A stretch of 6,250 nt of DNA from contig CBDVBD010000173.1 in the NCBI GenBank assembly GCA_965372135.1, forward strand, positions 1 to 6,250, given 5' to 3'. Positions 4,733-6,250 of this stretch are shown here, one piece after another; within the stretch, counting starts at the first letter, position 1; each line of letters begins with the position of its first letter. The translations under genes and the position numbers were made by a program. The DNA comes from CBDVBD01 sp965372135. GTDB taxonomy: Bacteria > Electryoneota > RPQS01 > CBDVBD01. The notes beneath the pieces are model-generated. The model saw only the letters and a program-made list of their open reading frames with translations, had not been told where the DNA came from and did not search any database.

Positions 4733-6250
4733 ATGAAGCTGTCAGTGTTGTTAGCGGTTTTGGTGGTCAGTACAGTTTGGGCGCAGCCTGATCCGGACAC
4801 ATTGTGGACACGTACATATGGAGGCGAATTACCAGACAGGGCATATTGTATCGATGAAACACATGACGGAGGTTTCATCATCGCAGGGAAGACGGAAAAT
4901 TTCCCTTATGGAATCTATTTAGTAATGATAAACAGTCAGGCCGAAACGTTGTGGACAAGGACATATAATGAACCGGATAACTGCATATATTCTATCCAAC
5001 AGACGGTGGATGGGGAATTCATTATGGCTGGTTCATTTAGCGCTTCGGGTACTGGTGGTCATGATTTTTTTATTATGAAAACAGATAATAGAGGGGATAC
5101 TTTATGGACCCGAAGATTTGGGGGAGATTGCGACGATGTCGCTTACTCGGTAAAAGAGACATCAGAAGGAGGATATATTGCAGTAGGATATTACAAACGC
5201 CCCATAAGCTATATGTTTTGTGATAGTGACGACATCTATATTGTGAAACTTGACCCGGGAGGTGACACCGAATGGACGATAATCCTGGAAGATCCTAACG
5301 ATGATATAGCTTACGATGTTCAGCAAACATCTGACGGGGGATATGTAATAGCCGGAACTAAAGGTAGTCCCGGAAATAAGGATTATTACCTAGTAAAAAC
5401 AAATGGATTAGGAGATACTCTGTGGACCAGAACTTATGGGGGGACTGCAATTGATCGCTGTTATGCGTTGGATCACACATCAGATGGGGGATACGTTCTA
5501 TCGGGAAAAACAACCAGGAGTGGAATATGGATCGTAAAAACTGATAGTAATGGAGATACAATCTGGACCGCTAGAAATGAATATGGCGCATATAATGAAG
5601 TCATATCAATATATCAGATGTCAGACGAGGGTTATATTATTGGTGGGATTGCTTCCATGGGTGTAGGTTCTGTTCAATATTTCCTTGTTAGGACAAATAG
5701 TCAGGGGGACACTATTTGGGCCAGAAATTATGGGGGTAATTATTTTGATATTTGTGAGGAAATATTACCGACTCGAGATGGAGGGTATGTAATGGTGGGA
5801 CTAACCGAAATAGCTCATCCAGGCGATATTTACTATTACGTTGTAAAAACTGGACCGGATTCGTATAATTTTCCACAGATTGCGGTGTCGTTGGATACGC
5901 TTGATTTTGGAGTGGTGACAGTTGGGGAACAGGTGGAGCACCTCTTACACATTTACAATCAAGGTGATGCGCCGTTGGTGCTGTATGACGTTCAATCTAC
6001 CAATGCCAGCTTTAGCACCAATTATAATTCTTTGGACAGTCTGATATATCCCGGGGATAGATTGTCGATATTGGTAGCGTTTTCGCCTGAAGATACGATC
6101 ACCTATAACGAAACCTTAAGCATTCTGAATAATGACGAGCTTGTGGAAATTGCACTGTTGGGGACTGGGGGTATATTGGGAGCGGGAGAAGAACCGGCTT
6201 CTACTATTCCAGAAAGTTATACATTGCATCCGGTATATCCGAATCCATTC
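4733..6250 (+). CDS. Secreted seven-repeat propeller-like protein with Ig-like domain and start of a sorting tail (3' partial)
   Basis: The frame is open for 506 codons up to the window edge. Residues 1-17 are a signal peptide (K2, hydrophobic 3-15, cleavage at VWA/QP). Seven repeats begin near 23, 72, 123, 179, 229, 276 and 327 and end near 376. Each carries D-T-L-W-T-R-T-Y-G-G, then S-D-G-G-Y-V-I-A-G, then YLVKTDSxGD, suggesting a seven-bladed propeller. Residues about 383-480 (from IAVSLDTLDFGVVTVG to LLGTGG) resemble the choice-of-anchor D/ASH Ig-like domain. A linker leads to IPESYTLHPVYPNPF (492-506), the opening of the C-terminal tail typical of type IX secretion or FlgD-like sorting domains in FCB bacteria. 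About 70-80 more residues would be expected beyond the window. It is probably surface-exposed or released; no enzymatic residues are recognised. GGAGGG (4723-4728) supports the start. It is a paralogue of the protein at 134. Confidence 0.9.
   Translation, partial: MKLSVLLAVLVVSTVWAQPDPDTLWTRTYGGELPDRAYCIDETHDGGFIIAGKTENFPYGIYLVMINSQAETLWTRTYNEPDNCIYSIQQTVDGEFIMAGSFSASGTGGHDFFIMKTDNRGDTLWTRRFGGDCDDVAYSVKETSEGGYIAVGYYKRPISYMFCDSDDIYIVKLDPGGDTEWTIILEDPNDDIAYDVQQTSDGGYVIAGTKGSPGNKDYYLVKTNGLGDTLWTRTYGGTAIDRCYALDHTSDGGYVLSGKTTRSGIWIVKTDSNGDTIWTARNEYGAYNEVISIYQMSDEGYIIGGIASMGVGSVQYFLVRTNSQGDTIWARNYGGNYFDICEEILPTRDGGYVMVGLTEIAHPGDIYYYVVKTGPDSYNFPQIAVSLDTLDFGVVTVGEQVEHLLHIYNQGDAPLVLYDVQSTNASFSTNYNSLDSLIYPGDRLSILVAFSPEDTITYNETLSILNNDELVEIALLGTGGILGAGEEPASTIPESYTLHPVYPNPF

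Overview
The window carries six protein genes, all on the + strand, and looks like ordinary chromosomal DNA of a bacterium from the wider FCB group (Bacteroidota relatives such as Marinimicrobia, Calditrichota, KSB1 or Cloacimonadota). This placement is an inference. It rests on two secreted proteins built from 'DTLWTRTYGG ... DGGYIIAG ... YLVKTDSxGD' repeats, one of which ends at the window edge in the opening of a 'YPNPF' C-terminal sorting tail. Strong Shine-Dalgarno sequences and a textbook TTGACA/TATATT promoter argue against Bacteroidota proper, where such signals are usually weak or different.

Layout: 1-133 is a leader region with one small hairpin. 134-1258 encodes a secreted seven-repeat, propeller-like protein. 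A block of four genes follows: a CNHC-type thioredoxin-like protein (1330-1905), a cysteine-rich DUF169 protein (1948-2664), 2,3-bisphosphoglycerate-dependent phosphoglycerate mutase gpmA (2749-3495), and an exported DUF1028 protein with a TPR-like tail (3538-4515). The 217-base gap 4516-4732 is the richest non-coding stretch. It holds a four-copy 8-mer repeat, a GC-rich hairpin, an AT-rich nested palindrome and a strong promoter. From 4733 to the window end runs a second seven-repeat secreted protein, followed by an Ig-like (choice-of-anchor D/ASH type) domain and the start of the sorting tail. It is truncated only by the window edge.

The four central genes are closely spaced (42-84 bases) and could be co-transcribed, but I see no single pathway joining them. 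The two flanking propeller genes are paralogues with matching starts, signal peptides and repeat number. They are visibly more AT-rich than the central genes. The first stops exactly where the second continues into its C-terminal domains.

I found no RNA genes, insertion sequences, CRISPR arrays or defence systems. The best leads are the operator-like palindrome upstream of the 4733 promoter and the pair of propeller paralogues with different C-terminal ends. I do not see a clearly new multi-gene system.
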